From the NCBI GenBank assembly GCA_031272185.1, contig JAISUG010000094.1, forward strand, positions 1 to 57,744: a DNA stretch of 57,744 nucleotides, given 5' to 3'. This DNA comes from Lachnospiraceae bacterium (GTDB lineage: Bacteria > Bacillota > Clostridia > Lachnospirales > Lachnospiraceae). The position numbers were made by a program, and so were the translations under genes. Below are positions 34,557-44,081 of the stretch, piece by piece; positions within the stretch are counted from its first letter, which is position 1, and each line of letters opens with the position of its first letter. The notes beneath the pieces were generated by a model. It had not been told where the DNA came from. It was given only the letters and a program-made list of their open reading frames with translations, and ran no database searches.

Positions 34557-35786
34557 ATGGCCGAAGAAACAACCAGCACAGCAACAGTCAACCCGAACGA
34601 ACCTACTTCATTGCTTAACTTCCGTTTCATCCGATGCATAGCGATTTTCGCCCTGATGAACATCGTCCAGTTCATGATGAACCCGTCCATCTCCCTGGCC
34701 GCACAGGACGCCGGGGCCGATGCTGCCTTGATCGGGCTCATCGCCAGCGTCATGGGCTTCACCGCGTTCCTGTTCATGATCTTCGCGGGCCCGTCCACCG
34801 TGGCTTTCCCGCCACACAAATTGCTGTGTTTCGTGGCGAGCGGGTATGCGGTGTCGTACTTCATCATCTCCCTGAAGATCCTGCCGCTGTTCATCCTGGC
34901 CCGTTTCATCGACGGCTTCGTGACCAGCTTCCAGGGCCCGGTCATGATCATGATACTGACTGACTGCTCGCCGAAAGCCAGGATCGCCACGGCCATGGGC
35001 TTCTATGGGGCCCGTAACACATTGGCCAAGATCGTCGGCCCCATCCTGGGCCTGAACGGCATCGTGCTCCTGTTCGGCTACCAGGTCAACGCCTGGGTCT
35101 GCACCATCGCGATGGTGGTCGCCGCCCTGGTCGCCCTGACGCTGCCCATGAAGCAGTCCGAGTTCGTGCCCAAGAAGATGGACATCCGCCCGCGCAACAT
35201 CATCTCCGTGCAGGCGTTGCCGATTTTCTTCATCTTCTTCTTCCTGCAGATGACCCAGATGGCCATGGGCAACTTCAACACCGTCTATGGCAAGACAGTC
35301 CTGGGGTACCAGAACGTTGGCCTGATGATGTCCATCGGCAACATCTGCGCCATCATCATCGGCCCGATCCTTTGCCGCTTCGCTGACTCCGTGGGCATCC
35401 GCAAGGTGCTCATCCCGATACTCATCGTCTATGGCTGCGCGCCCATCGTCATCTTCAATGCGGTATCTTTCCCGATGCTGTGCGCGGGCGCCATCATGAT
35501 GTACATCGGGTTCTCGGTGTATAACCCGTTGGCGCTGACGCTCCTGGTGAAGTCCGTCGCACCCGACAAACGCGGCGTGGCCGGCAACACCCAGAACGCA
35601 GGCAACAACCTTGGCTCCGCCATCGGCCCGCTCCTGGCCGGCATCATCGCCAACAGCATGGGCTATGGCGTGATGTACTACTCCCTGATCGTCCCGGTGG
35701 TTCTGGGCATCGCCACGATCCTCGGCTGCTGGGGGTACATCACCAAGAACATGGACGCGACCGTCGCGGCCGGCAAAAAACTGTAA
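34557..35786 (+). CDS. MFS transporter
   Basis: A 409-residue integral membrane protein with about 12 hydrophobic segments and a central hydrophilic loop near residues 195-220 (PMKQSEFVPKKMDIRP). The start at MAEETTSTATV has GAAGGGGGG upstream; an earlier ATG lacks a site. The N-terminus is cytosolic. It resembles sugar-acid or drug permeases of the major facilitator superfamily, but the substrate cannot be assigned. It lies 80 bases after the dehydrogenase in the aldolase operon, suggesting uptake of the substrate or export of the reduced end-product. A GC-rich hairpin follows. Confidence 0.88.
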   Translation: MAEETTSTATVNPNEPTSLLNFRFIRCIAIFALMNIVQFMMNPSISLAAQDAGADAALIGLIASVMGFTAFLFMIFAGPSTVAFPPHKLLCFVASGYAVSYFIISLKILPLFILARFIDGFVTSFQGPVMIMILTDCSPKARIATAMGFYGARNTLAKIVGPILGLNGIVLLFGYQVNAWVCTIAMVVAALVALTLPMKQSEFVPKKMDIRPRNIISVQALPIFFIFFFLQMTQMAMGNFNTVYGKTVLGYQNVGLMMSIGNICAIIIGPILCRFADSVGIRKVLIPILIVYGCAPIVIFNAVSFPMLCAGAIMMYIGFSVYNPLALTLLVKSVAPDKRGVAGNTQNAGNNLGSAIGPLLAGIIANSMGYGVMYYSLIVPVVLGIATILGCWGYITKNMDATVAAGKKL

Positions 35787-35876
35787 TCCAGGGTTTCCGT
35801 TTGCGGCGCATGTCAGAATGCCTTTGTGCATGTAGTGCGTGACAACCGCGGACAGTGACCGCCCACGATTCATCAC

Positions 35877-35904
35877 AGCCCGCCCACGTACTATGGGGCG
35901 GGCT
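35877..35904 (+). terminator. Terminator-like hairpin after the MFS gene
   Basis: AGCCCGCCC, loop and GGGCGGGCT, followed by GGTTTA. The T-run is short, so termination may be partial and allow read-through into the MATE gene. Confidence 0.5.
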
Positions 35905-36007
35905 GGTTTACCCGCAAAATGCTAGCTAGCTTTCAAAACATACGCCGCACCGGGATATGCGCCCGAAAGCCGACTGGCACGCTTTGGCCATGAAAGGGGA
36001 TTCGCTT

Positions 36008-37477
36008 ATGGACGAACAGAGCTTGAACGGGGTCGGCGCAGACGCCAAAGCAGCAGCCGCAGATGCCGCCAAGGAAGCCAGGCGGGCCATGATGCTGGAT
36101 GGCCCCCTCACCCGGACGATCCTGGTCATCGCCCTGCCCATGGTGTTCTCCATGCTGGTGGACTCCATCTACAACATGACAGACACCTATTTCGTCAGCC
36201 AGCTGGGCATCACCGCCACAGCCGCGGTGGGGATCAACGATTCGGTGCTCAACTACATCCGCGCCATCGCCATGGGCTTGGGCACCGGCACCGCCAGCAT
36301 CCTCTCGCGCATGCTGGGCGCCGAAAGGGTAGACGAGGCCAACCGGCTGGGCACCACCGCGCTCATCGCGGGCATAGGGTTCCTGACATGCGTCGCGGCG
36401 GTCGCTTTCATATTCATCGACCCCTTGGTGGTGCTCCTGGGGGCGACCCCGACCGTGAAGCCCTATTCCCTGGACTATGCCCGGTTCATCCTGCTGGGCA
36501 CCCCTTTCACCGCGGGCGAGGTCATCGGCGGGTACCTGCACCGCTCAGAGGGCAACACCAGGCTGGCCATGGTGGGCACCGTAAGCGGCTGCGTGGTGAA
36601 TGTCGCGCTGGACCCCATACTCATCACTGTGTGCGGACTGGGCGTGGCCGGCGCCGCCATCGCCACCACCATAGCCAAGGTCATCAGTTTCAGCATACTC
36701 ATGTTCCCATTCATCACCAGGCGCACCATGCTGCAGATCCGGCTGCGGTATTTCAAACCCACCATGGACATGTTCTGGGAGGTCATGCAGATGGGCCTGC
36801 CCACTTTCCTGCGCTCTTTCCTGATGCATACCGCCTTCGTGGTGCTCAACAACGTCGCTGGCCACTATTCCGACGTGGCGCTGGCCGCAGTGTCCATCTC
36901 CAGGAAATCACTGGGCTTCGTCTCCTCCGCCATCATGGGCTTCGGCATGGGCTTCCAGCCATTGGCGGGGTTTTGCTGGGGCGCGAAACGCTACACCCGA
37001 GTCCGCAAGGCTTTCTGGAAGTGCTCCATGATCGGCTGGGTGGCGGTGGCCGTCATCGGCGTGGTGATGAGCTTCATGTCCAAATACCTCATCGGCATCT
37101 TCACCAACTCCAAGGACCCGGAGATCATCAGGCTGGGCTCCCTCATGCTGGTTTCCTCACTGCTGTGTATGATGCCCCACGTGTGGTCCGTGGTCATCAA
37201 CGGCCTGGCCATGGCCCTGGGCAAACCCATCCAGTCCGCATTGCTGGGGACCACCAGGAGCTTCATCGCCCTGGTGCCGTGCATCCTGATCTTCTCCCAC
37301 TTCTTCGGGGTCAATGGGCTGGCAGTGTCCCAGGCGGCGGCTGACGTCTTGAGCCTTGTCATCGTGATACCTGTGGCGATGAGCCTGCTTGGCCAGATCC
37401 ACCAGGCGGAGAAGGAGGTCGGCCACGTGGAGCGCCACCCCGACAAAGGCCTGCGCCACCTAAGCCGCAGGGACTAG
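36008..37477 (+). CDS. MATE family efflux transporter
   Basis: A 489-residue membrane protein with 12 predicted transmembrane segments and the two-fold repeat of the MATE (MOP superfamily) exporters. Typical segments are PMVFSMLVDSIYNMTDTYFV and FGMGFQPLAGFCWGA, with FGVNGLAVSQAAADVLSLVI late. Such proteins extrude drugs or metabolites using sodium or proton gradients. The start at MDEQSLNG has an AAAGGGG ribosome binding site. The first 40 residues are Ala-rich and hydrophilic, longer than usual. Substrate unknown. Confidence 0.93.
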   Translation: MDEQSLNGVGADAKAAAADAAKEARRAMMLDGPLTRTILVIALPMVFSMLVDSIYNMTDTYFVSQLGITATAAVGINDSVLNYIRAIAMGLGTGTASILSRMLGAERVDEANRLGTTALIAGIGFLTCVAAVAFIFIDPLVVLLGATPTVKPYSLDYARFILLGTPFTAGEVIGGYLHRSEGNTRLAMVGTVSGCVVNVALDPILITVCGLGVAGAAIATTIAKVISFSILMFPFITRRTMLQIRLRYFKPTMDMFWEVMQMGLPTFLRSFLMHTAFVVLNNVAGHYSDVALAAVSISRKSLGFVSSAIMGFGMGFQPLAGFCWGAKRYTRVRKAFWKCSMIGWVAVAVIGVVMSFMSKYLIGIFTNSKDPEIIRLGSLMLVSSLLCMMPHVWSVVINGLAMALGKPIQSALLGTTRSFIALVPCILIFSHFFGVNGLAVSQAAADVLSLVIVIPVAMSLLGQIHQAEKEVGHVERHPDKGLRHLSRRD

Positions 37478-37500
37478 ATGGTGGCGGACGACAACATGCA

Positions 37501-37570
37501 CTTTTAACGCAAGCGTTAACCCACCAGTCTCTTGGCTGCAAGCGACAATGTTTACTTTTAACGCTTTAGT
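37501..37570 (-). promoter_or_regulatory. Pair of shared regulatory motifs at the Opp-type importer promoter
   Basis: CTTTTAACGCTTTAGT at 37555-37570 is the reverse complement of the CCTAAARCGTNAAAAG consensus. A half-conserved copy CTTTTAACGCAAGCGT lies at 37501-37516, exactly 54 bp away. The proximal site has its CTAAA half facing the promoter, centred about 63 bp upstream of the predicted start. Confidence 0.65.
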
Positions 37571-37610
37571 CACATTAAACAATAATGCTGTGTAAATCAA
37601 CCTTTGTTTG

Positions 37611-37619
37611 TGCTATAAT
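37611..37619 (+). promoter_or_regulatory. Extended -10 promoter of the Opp-type operon
   Basis: TGCTATAAT, inside TGTGCTATAAT. The same 11 bases form the -10 region of the third FGGY kinase. There is no convincing -35 box, which suits an activator-dependent promoter. The leader is about 175 bases. Confidence 0.7.
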
Positions 37620-37800
37620 GTCATTACCAAGCAATCTTTCTTGTCATATTTTGGCAATTATTTTGGCAAAGTGTCCTGTTCATAAAATGGATCGGCCGAT
37701 CCCATTTGTAAGAGTCCGGGGGGGCATTTGCCCGAGTTTCGTCCCCCAGGTATCGCAACTGTCACAGCAACCCATTTATTAAAGGAGGAATTGCAAGACT

Positions 37801-39540
37801 ATGAAAAAAACCAAAAGAGTCCTAAGCCTGGCACTGGCGCTGCTCTTGGGCGCCGCCGTCATCTCAGGGTGCGCCACGAAGTCCGCGGCGCCGGCAGATA
37901 CGACTGCCGCACCGGCCGCCGCAGCCGGCGAAGCGCCGGCCGCCTCGCAGGCCGCTCCGGCTGACACCCAGGCCGCCGCACCGGCCGCACCCGAGGTAGG
38001 CTCCGGCGAGGAGCCCGAGGTCGTGGGCGCCACCGTGGAAGCCGTCCCGGTCATACCTGGCGCATACACGGGCGTGGTGCGCGACGTCGTGAACGTGGGC
38101 ATCAGCGGCGACGTGGGCGACTGGAACCCATTCATCTTCGGCACCCCCACCGCCGAGCTGGCCCTCCAGGGGATGTACCAGTACCTGGCCTACAACTTCA
38201 ACGGCCAGCTGTACCCCTGCCTGATGAAGGAGTACTCCTTCTCCGACGACGGCCTCACCATCTACGGCGAGCTGTTCGACTACATCCATGACTCCGCCGG
38301 CAACCCGCTGACCGCGGCCGACGTGGCCTGGTCCTACCAGATGAACGTGGACATGGGCGGCACCGGCATCGGCGACGTGGTCCAGGAGTGCGTGGCCACA
38401 GGGGACTACACTTTCGAGTTCCACCTGAAAGAGAAACTCCAGGTGGGCCGCCTGGACAAGATCTGCAAGTTCTACATCGTGACCAAGGCCGCCTACGAGG
38501 CCAGCAAGGACGAGATGCACACCACCCCGGTGGGCACCGGCCCCTACAAACTGGTTGAGTACACCAGCGGATCCACCATCAAGTACGAAGCCACGGGCAA
38601 CTACTGGCAGACAGACCCGCAGTACATCACCCGCTGCGACCAGTCCAATGTCAACAATATCAACTACTACATCATCAGCGAGAGCTCCCAGCGCGCCATC
38701 GCCCTGCAGAACGGCACCATCGACATGTGCATGGAGGTCGCCAACGAGGACCTGAAGACCTTCGAGTCCAGCGACAAGTACAGGGTGTACCCGCTCATCT
38801 CCAACTACAACATCATCGTCGCCCCCAACTGCGACGCGAGCAAGCTGACCGCCGACGTGAACCTGCGCCTGGCCATCTGCTACGCCATCAGCAGCGAGGC
38901 CATCCTGGAGAGCGTGTTCGCCGGCAACGGCAACGTGAACCACGAGATGTCACCCAGCTGGGCGGCGGGCTACCTCCCCCAGTGGGACGGCGAGGAAAAC
39001 TACTATCTGTATGACCCGGCCAAGGCCGCCGAGTACCTGGCGAAGTCCTCCTACAACGGCGAGGAGCTGACCATCCTCTGCAACACCACCGAGGACCAGA
39101 CCAACACCGCGCAGCTGATCATGAGCTTCCTGTCCGCGGTGGGCATCAAGTCCACCATGCTCGCGCTGGAAGACACCTCCTACCGGGATTACCTGAAAGT
39201 GGCCGACAAATGGGACATCGCCCTGCGCCTGGCGGGCACGAACACATACTACCTGGATTTCATCTACGGTGAGATGTCCAAAGCCAAGTCCAAGATGGAA
39301 GGCACCTGGAACTTCGCCATCGACGACGAGCTCCAAGACCTGATCAACTTCACGGTGCTCCAGGAGAATGCCACCCCCGAGAACATCGAGAAGCTCCACG
39401 AGTACCTCATCGAACACTGCTACCAGTACAGCACCGTGAACTACATGGAATACAAAGTGGTTCCCGAGTGGGTTTCCGGCGTGTCCCTGTCCATGGGCAA
39501 GATCATCGTCCCGGGCGGCTGCGTCTACACCCAGCAGTAA
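37801..39540 (+). CDS. Family 5 solute-binding lipoprotein (Opp/Dpp/Nik type)
   Basis: A 579-residue extracellular lipoprotein. The signal MKKTKRVLSLALALLLGAAV ends in lipobox ISGC. An Ala/Pro-rich linker of about 45 residues leads to the binding fold (VVNVGISGDVGDWNPFIFGT). Family-typical segments are GNPLTAADVAWSY and PVGTGPYKLVEY. The ribosome binding site is AAAGGAGG. It opens a six-gene importer operon (binding protein, two permeases, two ATPases, membrane protein) under a promoter with the shared motif. Oligopeptides, nickel or glycosides are all possible ligands; the regulon membership favours a carbohydrate-related ligand, the His-rich tail of the last ATPase a metal. Confidence 0.92.
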   Translation: MKKTKRVLSLALALLLGAAVISGCATKSAAPADTTAAPAAAAGEAPAASQAAPADTQAAAPAAPEVGSGEEPEVVGATVEAVPVIPGAYTGVVRDVVNVGISGDVGDWNPFIFGTPTAELALQGMYQYLAYNFNGQLYPCLMKEYSFSDDGLTIYGELFDYIHDSAGNPLTAADVAWSYQMNVDMGGTGIGDVVQECVATGDYTFEFHLKEKLQVGRLDKICKFYIVTKAAYEASKDEMHTTPVGTGPYKLVEYTSGSTIKYEATGNYWQTDPQYITRCDQSNVNNINYYIISESSQRAIALQNGTIDMCMEVANEDLKTFESSDKYRVYPLISNYNIIVAPNCDASKLTADVNLRLAICYAISSEAILESVFAGNGNVNHEMSPSWAAGYLPQWDGEENYYLYDPAKAAEYLAKSSYNGEELTILCNTTEDQTNTAQLIMSFLSAVGIKSTMLALEDTSYRDYLKVADKWDIALRLAGTNTYYLDFIYGEMSKAKSKMEGTWNFAIDDELQDLINFTVLQENATPENIEKLHEYLIEHCYQYSTVNYMEYKVVPEWVSGVSLSMGKIIVPGGCVYTQQ

Positions 39541-39615
39541 GGGCAGCAAGCCTCGCCCGGCAAGGGGCGGCATGGGGCGCCCACAGGCTATTGGCACCCC
39601 ACCGTCCGGGGCCGG

Positions 39616-39669
39616 GCGGGCGCAAACGGGCACGATGTGGGCATTGCGGGCCATCCCGCGTTTGCCCGC
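39616..39669 (+). promoter_or_regulatory. Long stem-loop between binding protein and first permease
   Basis: GCGGGCGCAAACGGG pairs with CCCGCGTTTGCCCGC across a 24-base loop that contains its own small GCGGG/CCCGC hairpin. No T-run follows. It probably protects the 3' end of abundant binding-protein mRNA from decay, giving more binding protein than permease (inference). Confidence 0.6.
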
Positions 39670-39738
39670 ATTTGCCCATATGTATGATTGATGGGCCGCA
39701 AGGCCATATACCCCCGTCATGAGCATGAGGACAATGTT

Positions 39739-40758
39739 ATGGGAAGATACATCCTGCACAGGCTGTTGCTGACGATCCTGGTGGTCCTGGGCGCGGCCGT
39801 CGTGATTTTCACCATCATGCATTTCGTGCCCGGCGACCCGGTGGAGATACTCCTGGGCAACGACGCCACGCTGGAGCAGTATGCGGCGAAGCGCTCAGAG
39901 CTGGGGCTGGACAAGCCATTCCTGATCCAGCTGTGGAACTTTATGTACAAGGCTTTTTTGAGGCTGGACCTGGGCGCCTCCTGGACCCGCAGCACACCGG
40001 TGCTGGCCGGCATGCTGGAACGCCTCCCCAGGACATTCCTGCTGGGGATATTGAGCATCATCCTGACGACGGTGGTCGCCATACCCATAGGCGTGAACGC
40101 CGCCATCCACCAGAACGGCCTGCAGGACCGTGGGCTCATCGTGGCCGCCATGGTTTTCATATCCGTGCCGGAGTTCTGGCTGGCCCTGCTCCTCATCATC
40201 CTCTTTTCCCTGAAGCTTGGATGGCTGCCCTCTTTCGGCATTGAGTCCTGGAAAAGCTACATCCTGCCGGTGGTTTCGGGTTCCATGGCATCCATATGCA
40301 CATTGGCCCGCCAGACCCGCGCCAGCGTGCTGGACGTCGTGCACGCCGACTACATCACCACCGCCCGCTCCAAGGGCATGGTGGAGCGCGACGTCATCTA
40401 CGGCCACATGCTCCCCAACGCATTGATCCCCATCATCACCATGATCGGCATGAGTTTCACCGCCTGCGTGGGCGGCACCGTCGTGATGGAACAGATTTTC
40501 TCCTTCCCAGGCGTGGGCCTCTACCTCTCCGACGCCATCAGCCGACGGGACTACCCTGTCATCAGGGGTTGCGTGGTCGTCATGGCGGCGTTCACGGCCA
40601 TATTGATGCTCTTCGTCGATCTGGCCTATGGCTACGTGGACCCCAGGATCAAGGCGCAGTACATCAGTTCCAGTGCGAAGAAAGGGAAAGTCAATGAAAA
40701 GAGACACCGCCGCCCCGGCCCCAAGCACCACTCCGGCCATGGTAACGAATCCCAGTGA
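39739..40758 (+). CDS. ABC importer permease, OppB/DppB type
   Basis: A 339-residue membrane protein with six transmembrane segments. MGRYILHRLLLTILVVLGAA and FVPGDPVEILLG are diagnostic for the first Opp/Dpp permease. The coupling segment is around DYITTARSKGMVERDVIYGH. The start has a TGAGGA site nine bases upstream. The C-terminal 25 residues are hydrophilic, and the last 65 bases overlap the next permease gene, so translation is coupled. Confidence 0.93.
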   Translation: MGRYILHRLLLTILVVLGAAVVIFTIMHFVPGDPVEILLGNDATLEQYAAKRSELGLDKPFLIQLWNFMYKAFLRLDLGASWTRSTPVLAGMLERLPRTFLLGILSIILTTVVAIPIGVNAAIHQNGLQDRGLIVAAMVFISVPEFWLALLLIILFSLKLGWLPSFGIESWKSYILPVVSGSMASICTLARQTRASVLDVVHADYITTARSKGMVERDVIYGHMLPNALIPIITMIGMSFTACVGGTVVMEQIFSFPGVGLYLSDAISRRDYPVIRGCVVVMAAFTAILMLFVDLAYGYVDPRIKAQYISSSAKKGKVNEKRHRRPGPKHHSGHGNESQ

Positions 40759-41617
40759 AAAAAAGAAGCCGCGCAAAGAAGGCATGTGGATGCAGGCTTT
40801 CAGGATACTCGCCAAGGACAAGCTCGCGATGCTGGGGCTGGTCGTGGTGGTCATCCTGATACTGCTGTCCCTCTTCGCCCCGTTCATCACTGTGTACGGC
40901 TTTGACCAGATAGATATCAAGAACATGAACTCCGGGCCCACGCTGCAGCATATCATGGGCACCGACGCCCTGGGCAGGGACATCTTCACGCGCCTGCTCT
41001 ACGGCGGGCGGTGGTCCCTGGGGCTGGGCCTGTCCGCGTCCATACTCTCCGTGGCCATCGGCATCGTGGTGGGGTCCGTCGCGGGTTACTTCGGCGGTGC
41101 CACCGACAATGTGATCATGCGCCTGTGCGATATCATCCAGGCCATACCCGCCACCATGATCTCCATCATCATCTCCATATCCCTGGGGACCGGGTACGTG
41201 GTCACCATATTCGCATTGGCCCTGGGCAGCGCTTCCAACAACATCCGCCTCATGCGGGGGCAGGTGCTCTCGGTGCGCAAGGAAGAGTACCTGGAGGCGG
41301 CGCAGTGCGTCAACTGCAGCTCGGTGCGCATCATGTTCCGCCACATCATGCCCAATGTCATGTCGCCCATGATACTCACTTTCACCATGTCCATCGGCAA
41401 GATGATCATGGTGGCTGCGGGCCTTAGCGTCATCGGCCTGGGCGTGCAGCCCCCGAACCCCGAGTGGGGGGCCATGCTCTCCGCGGGGCGCAACTACATC
41501 ATACACTACCCGCACCTTGTCATTTTCCCCGGTCTCTTTATCTTTGTCACCGGTTTCGCGATAAACCTGCTGGGCGACGGTCTGCGCGACGCGATCGACC
41601 CCAAACTGAAAAAATGA
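40694..41617 (+). CDS. ABC importer permease, OppC/DppC type
   Basis: A 307-residue membrane protein with a cytosolic N-terminal segment and six transmembrane segments. GTDALGRDIFTRLLYGGRWS and the coupling-loop region REEY-like VRKEEYLEAAQCVNCSSV are typical of the second permease. I start at MKRDTAAPAP, preceded by AAAGGGAAAG. A later ATG (MVTNPSEKKK, 40739) would shorten the overlap with the first permease. It pairs with the upstream permease to form the channel. Confidence 0.93.
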   Translation: MKRDTAAPAPSTTPAMVTNPSEKKKPRKEGMWMQAFRILAKDKLAMLGLVVVVILILLSLFAPFITVYGFDQIDIKNMNSGPTLQHIMGTDALGRDIFTRLLYGGRWSLGLGLSASILSVAIGIVVGSVAGYFGGATDNVIMRLCDIIQAIPATMISIIISISLGTGYVVTIFALALGSASNNIRLMRGQVLSVRKEEYLEAAQCVNCSSVRIMFRHIMPNVMSPMILTFTMSIGKMIMVAAGLSVIGLGVQPPNPEWGAMLSAGRNYIIHYPHLVIFPGLFIFVTGFAINLLGDGLRDAIDPKLKK

Positions 41618-41632
41618 CGGAGGGAACCCTTT

Positions 41633-42805
41633 ATGGATGCATCAAAGATCCATCTTTCGGTCAGGGACCTGGTGGTTGAGTACACCTCGGGCGGCGACAC
41701 CATACATGCGGTGAATGGCGTCAGCTTCGATCTGGAAAAGGGCAAATCCTTGGGGATCGTCGGCGAGACAGGCGCGGGCAAGACCACCATCGCCAAATCC
41801 ATCCCCAGGCTCCTGCAGTCGCCGCCGGCACATATCAGGAGCGGCGAGATATACCTGGACGGCGAGGACATACTACAGATGTCCGGCGACAAGCTGCTGG
41901 ACATCCGCAGGCGCAAGATATCCATGATTTTCCAAGACCCCATGACCGCGCTGAACCCCACCATGACCATCGGGGCACAGGTCGCGGAGGTGCTGCGGCT
42001 CCACGAGAGCATGTCGCGCCATGACATCGAGAAAGCCGCGGCGGAGATGCTCAGCCGGGTGGGCATCATGGAGGATCGGTACAATGAGTTCCCCTTCCAG
42101 TTCTCAGGCGGCATGAAGCAGCGCGTGGTCATAGCCATGGCCCTGGCATGCCGCCCGGACCTGCTTTTGGCCGACGAGCCCACCACCGCCCTGGACGTGA
42201 CCATCCAGGCGCAGATGCTGGACATCATCTCCCACATGCGGGACAAATTCGACACCACGCTGATACTGATCACCCATGACCTGGGGATAGTGGCGGAAAA
42301 CTGCGACGTGGTGGCCGTGGTATATGCGGGCAAGGTCATCGAATATGGGAGCCGGGAGGACATCTTCGACCACCCGTCCCACCCCTATACCCTGGGGCTG
42401 TTCCGCTCCCTGCCGAGCTTCGCCTTGGGGGAGAGGCGGCTCCACCCCATCGCGGGCATGCCGCCGGACCCCCGCTACATCCCGGAGGGCTGTGCGTTCC
42501 ACCCTAGGTGCCCCCGGGCCGCCTACGCCTGCAAAACCGGGCACGAGGTCGCCAACCGGGAACTGTCCCCGGGGCATTTCTGCCGTTGCATGTTCCCCGA
42601 AACGGGGGGCGTGTCAGTCCGGGGCGGCTTTGGGGGCCACACGCCCGACCAGCCCCCGGGCGGTGTGGATACGGCGGGCCCGGGCGGGCCCAACCGTCCC
42701 CCGTCCGACCAGACTGCCGCGGTTGGGGAGGACACAGGCCCAGGCGGCCTTGCGGGCCATGCGCCCGATCAGTTCGCCGAGGGGGGAGGTGCGAGCCATG
42801 CCTAG
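41633..42805 (+). CDS. ABC importer ATPase, OppD/DppD type, with C-terminal extension
   Basis: A 390-residue ATPase. Walker A is GETGAGKTT (Glu-Thr in place of the usual Glu-Ser), the Q-loop lies near SMIFQDPMTALNP, the signature is FSGGMKQRVVIAMAL, Walker B is LLLADEPTTALD and the H-loop ITHDLG. The C-terminal Cys cluster (GCAFHPRCPRAAYAC) is the site that binds a [4Fe-4S] cluster in some relatives. About 65 residues of Gly/Pro-rich sequence follow (GGHTPDQPPGG, GGLAGHAPDQ), beyond the normal family end. Its stop overlaps the start of the next ATPase. Confidence 0.92.
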   Translation: MDASKIHLSVRDLVVEYTSGGDTIHAVNGVSFDLEKGKSLGIVGETGAGKTTIAKSIPRLLQSPPAHIRSGEIYLDGEDILQMSGDKLLDIRRRKISMIFQDPMTALNPTMTIGAQVAEVLRLHESMSRHDIEKAAAEMLSRVGIMEDRYNEFPFQFSGGMKQRVVIAMALACRPDLLLADEPTTALDVTIQAQMLDIISHMRDKFDTTLILITHDLGIVAENCDVVAVVYAGKVIEYGSREDIFDHPSHPYTLGLFRSLPSFALGERRLHPIAGMPPDPRYIPEGCAFHPRCPRAAYACKTGHEVANRELSPGHFCRCMFPETGGVSVRGGFGGHTPDQPPGGVDTAGPGGPNRPPSDQTAAVGEDTGPGGLAGHAPDQFAEGGGASHA

Positions 42806-44081
42806 CATGATCGAGGTCAAAAACCTGAAAAAGCACTTCAAGGTGCCCCATGGGGTACTCCACGCCGTGGACGACGTGTCCTTCAAGATCGAGAAAGGCA
42901 CCACCATCGGCATCGTCGGGGAGTCCGGCTGCGGCAAATCCACGCTGGGGCGCACCATCATCCACCTCCTGGAGAGCACCGACGGCGAGATCTACCACAA
43001 CGGCGAGGACGTGACATACCTGGACAAAAAACAGCTGCGTAGGTACCGCGAGAAAGTCCAGCTGATATTCCAGGACCCCTACTCGTCGCTCAACCCACGC
43101 ATGACGGTGGACGAGATCATCCGCGAACCCCTGAAACTATCCCGGCGCTACACCAAAACAGTCCTGGAGGAAGAAGTCACCAAGCTCATGGAACTCACCG
43201 GCATCGAAGAACGCCTGCGCATGGCCTACCCCCATGAGCTGGACGGCGGCAGGCGCCAGAGGGTCGGCATCGCCAGGGCGCTGGCGCTCAACCCCGATTT
43301 CATAGTGTGCGACGAGCCGGTTTCGGCCCTGGACGTGTCCATCCAGGCGCAAATACTGAACCTGCTCATGGACATCCAGGAAAACACCGGGTTGACGCTG
43401 ATGTTCATCACCCATGATTTGTCGGTGGTGCGGCACATTTCCGACGAGATAGCCGTGATGTACCTGGGGCAGATGGTGGAACTGGCCAAGACAGAGGATT
43501 TGTTCAACCGGCAGCTGCACCCGTACACACAGGCCCTCTTGAGTGCGGTGCCGTCCACGGACATACACAACCCGAGCCAGCGCATACTGCTCAAGGGTGA
43601 GCTCACCTCACCCATCAACCCCAAACCGGGCTGCCGCTTCATCTCCCGCTGCCCCTATGCCAGCAAGCACTGCCACGACCCCCAGGCGCTGGAGGAGCTG
43701 CACCCCGGGCATTTCGTGGCCTGCAGCCGCGCCGCATCGGAATTACTGGGGGATGGGGACAGCGACAGATCAGGCCATGGGCATGGGCCCGAAAGTGGCC
43801 ATGGACACGAAAGTGGCCATGGACACGAAGGTGGCCATGGACACGAAGGTGGCCACGGACCCGAAGGTGGCCATGGACACGAAAGTGGCCACGGACCCGA
43901 AGGTGGCCACGGGCATGACGGCGAACATGGGCACGACGGCGGCCACGGCCACAGAAGCGATCACGACACCGGCCATGAGTACGAGGAGCCCCGCCACAAC
44001 TCCGAACGTCACACCCACCCCGGCCCATATGACCCCGAACTGGACGGGCCGGTGGACACAGGCAAGGGAGACGGCCGGTGA
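42798..44081 (+). CDS. ABC importer ATPase, OppF/DppF type, with His-Gly-rich tail
   Basis: A 427-residue ATPase. Walker A is GESGCGKSTLG, the Q-loop region QLIFQDPYSSLNP, the signature position reads LDGGRRQRVGIARAL (Asp for Ser), Walker B FIVCDEPVSALD and the H-loop ITHDLS. The C-terminal Cys motif is CRFISRCPYASKHC. Around residue 322 a tail of about 105 residues begins, with some 23 His in GHGHE/GGHGHD units, ending in an acidic, Pro-rich segment. OppF proteins normally end before this tail. The start has GGGGGGAGGTG upstream and overlaps the OppD stop. The tail could bind nickel, zinc or copper (inference). Confidence 0.92.
   Translation: MPSMIEVKNLKKHFKVPHGVLHAVDDVSFKIEKGTTIGIVGESGCGKSTLGRTIIHLLESTDGEIYHNGEDVTYLDKKQLRRYREKVQLIFQDPYSSLNPRMTVDEIIREPLKLSRRYTKTVLEEEVTKLMELTGIEERLRMAYPHELDGGRRQRVGIARALALNPDFIVCDEPVSALDVSIQAQILNLLMDIQENTGLTLMFITHDLSVVRHISDEIAVMYLGQMVELAKTEDLFNRQLHPYTQALLSAVPSTDIHNPSQRILLKGELTSPINPKPGCRFISRCPYASKHCHDPQALEELHPGHFVACSRAASELLGDGDSDRSGHGHGPESGHGHESGHGHEGGHGHEGGHGPEGGHGHESGHGPEGGHGHDGEHGHDGGHGHRSDHDTGHEYEEPRHNSERHTHPGPYDPELDGPVDTGKGDGR
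43775..43985 (+). repeat. In-frame GHGHE-coding tandem repeats in the OppF-like gene
   Basis: About ten copies of an 18-bp unit like GGCCATGGACACGAAAGT, each encoding Gly-His-Gly-His-Glu/Asp-Gly/Ser, with degenerate units carrying GGACCC (Gly-Pro). The unit is a multiple of three, so copy number can change without frameshift. Confidence 0.85.
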
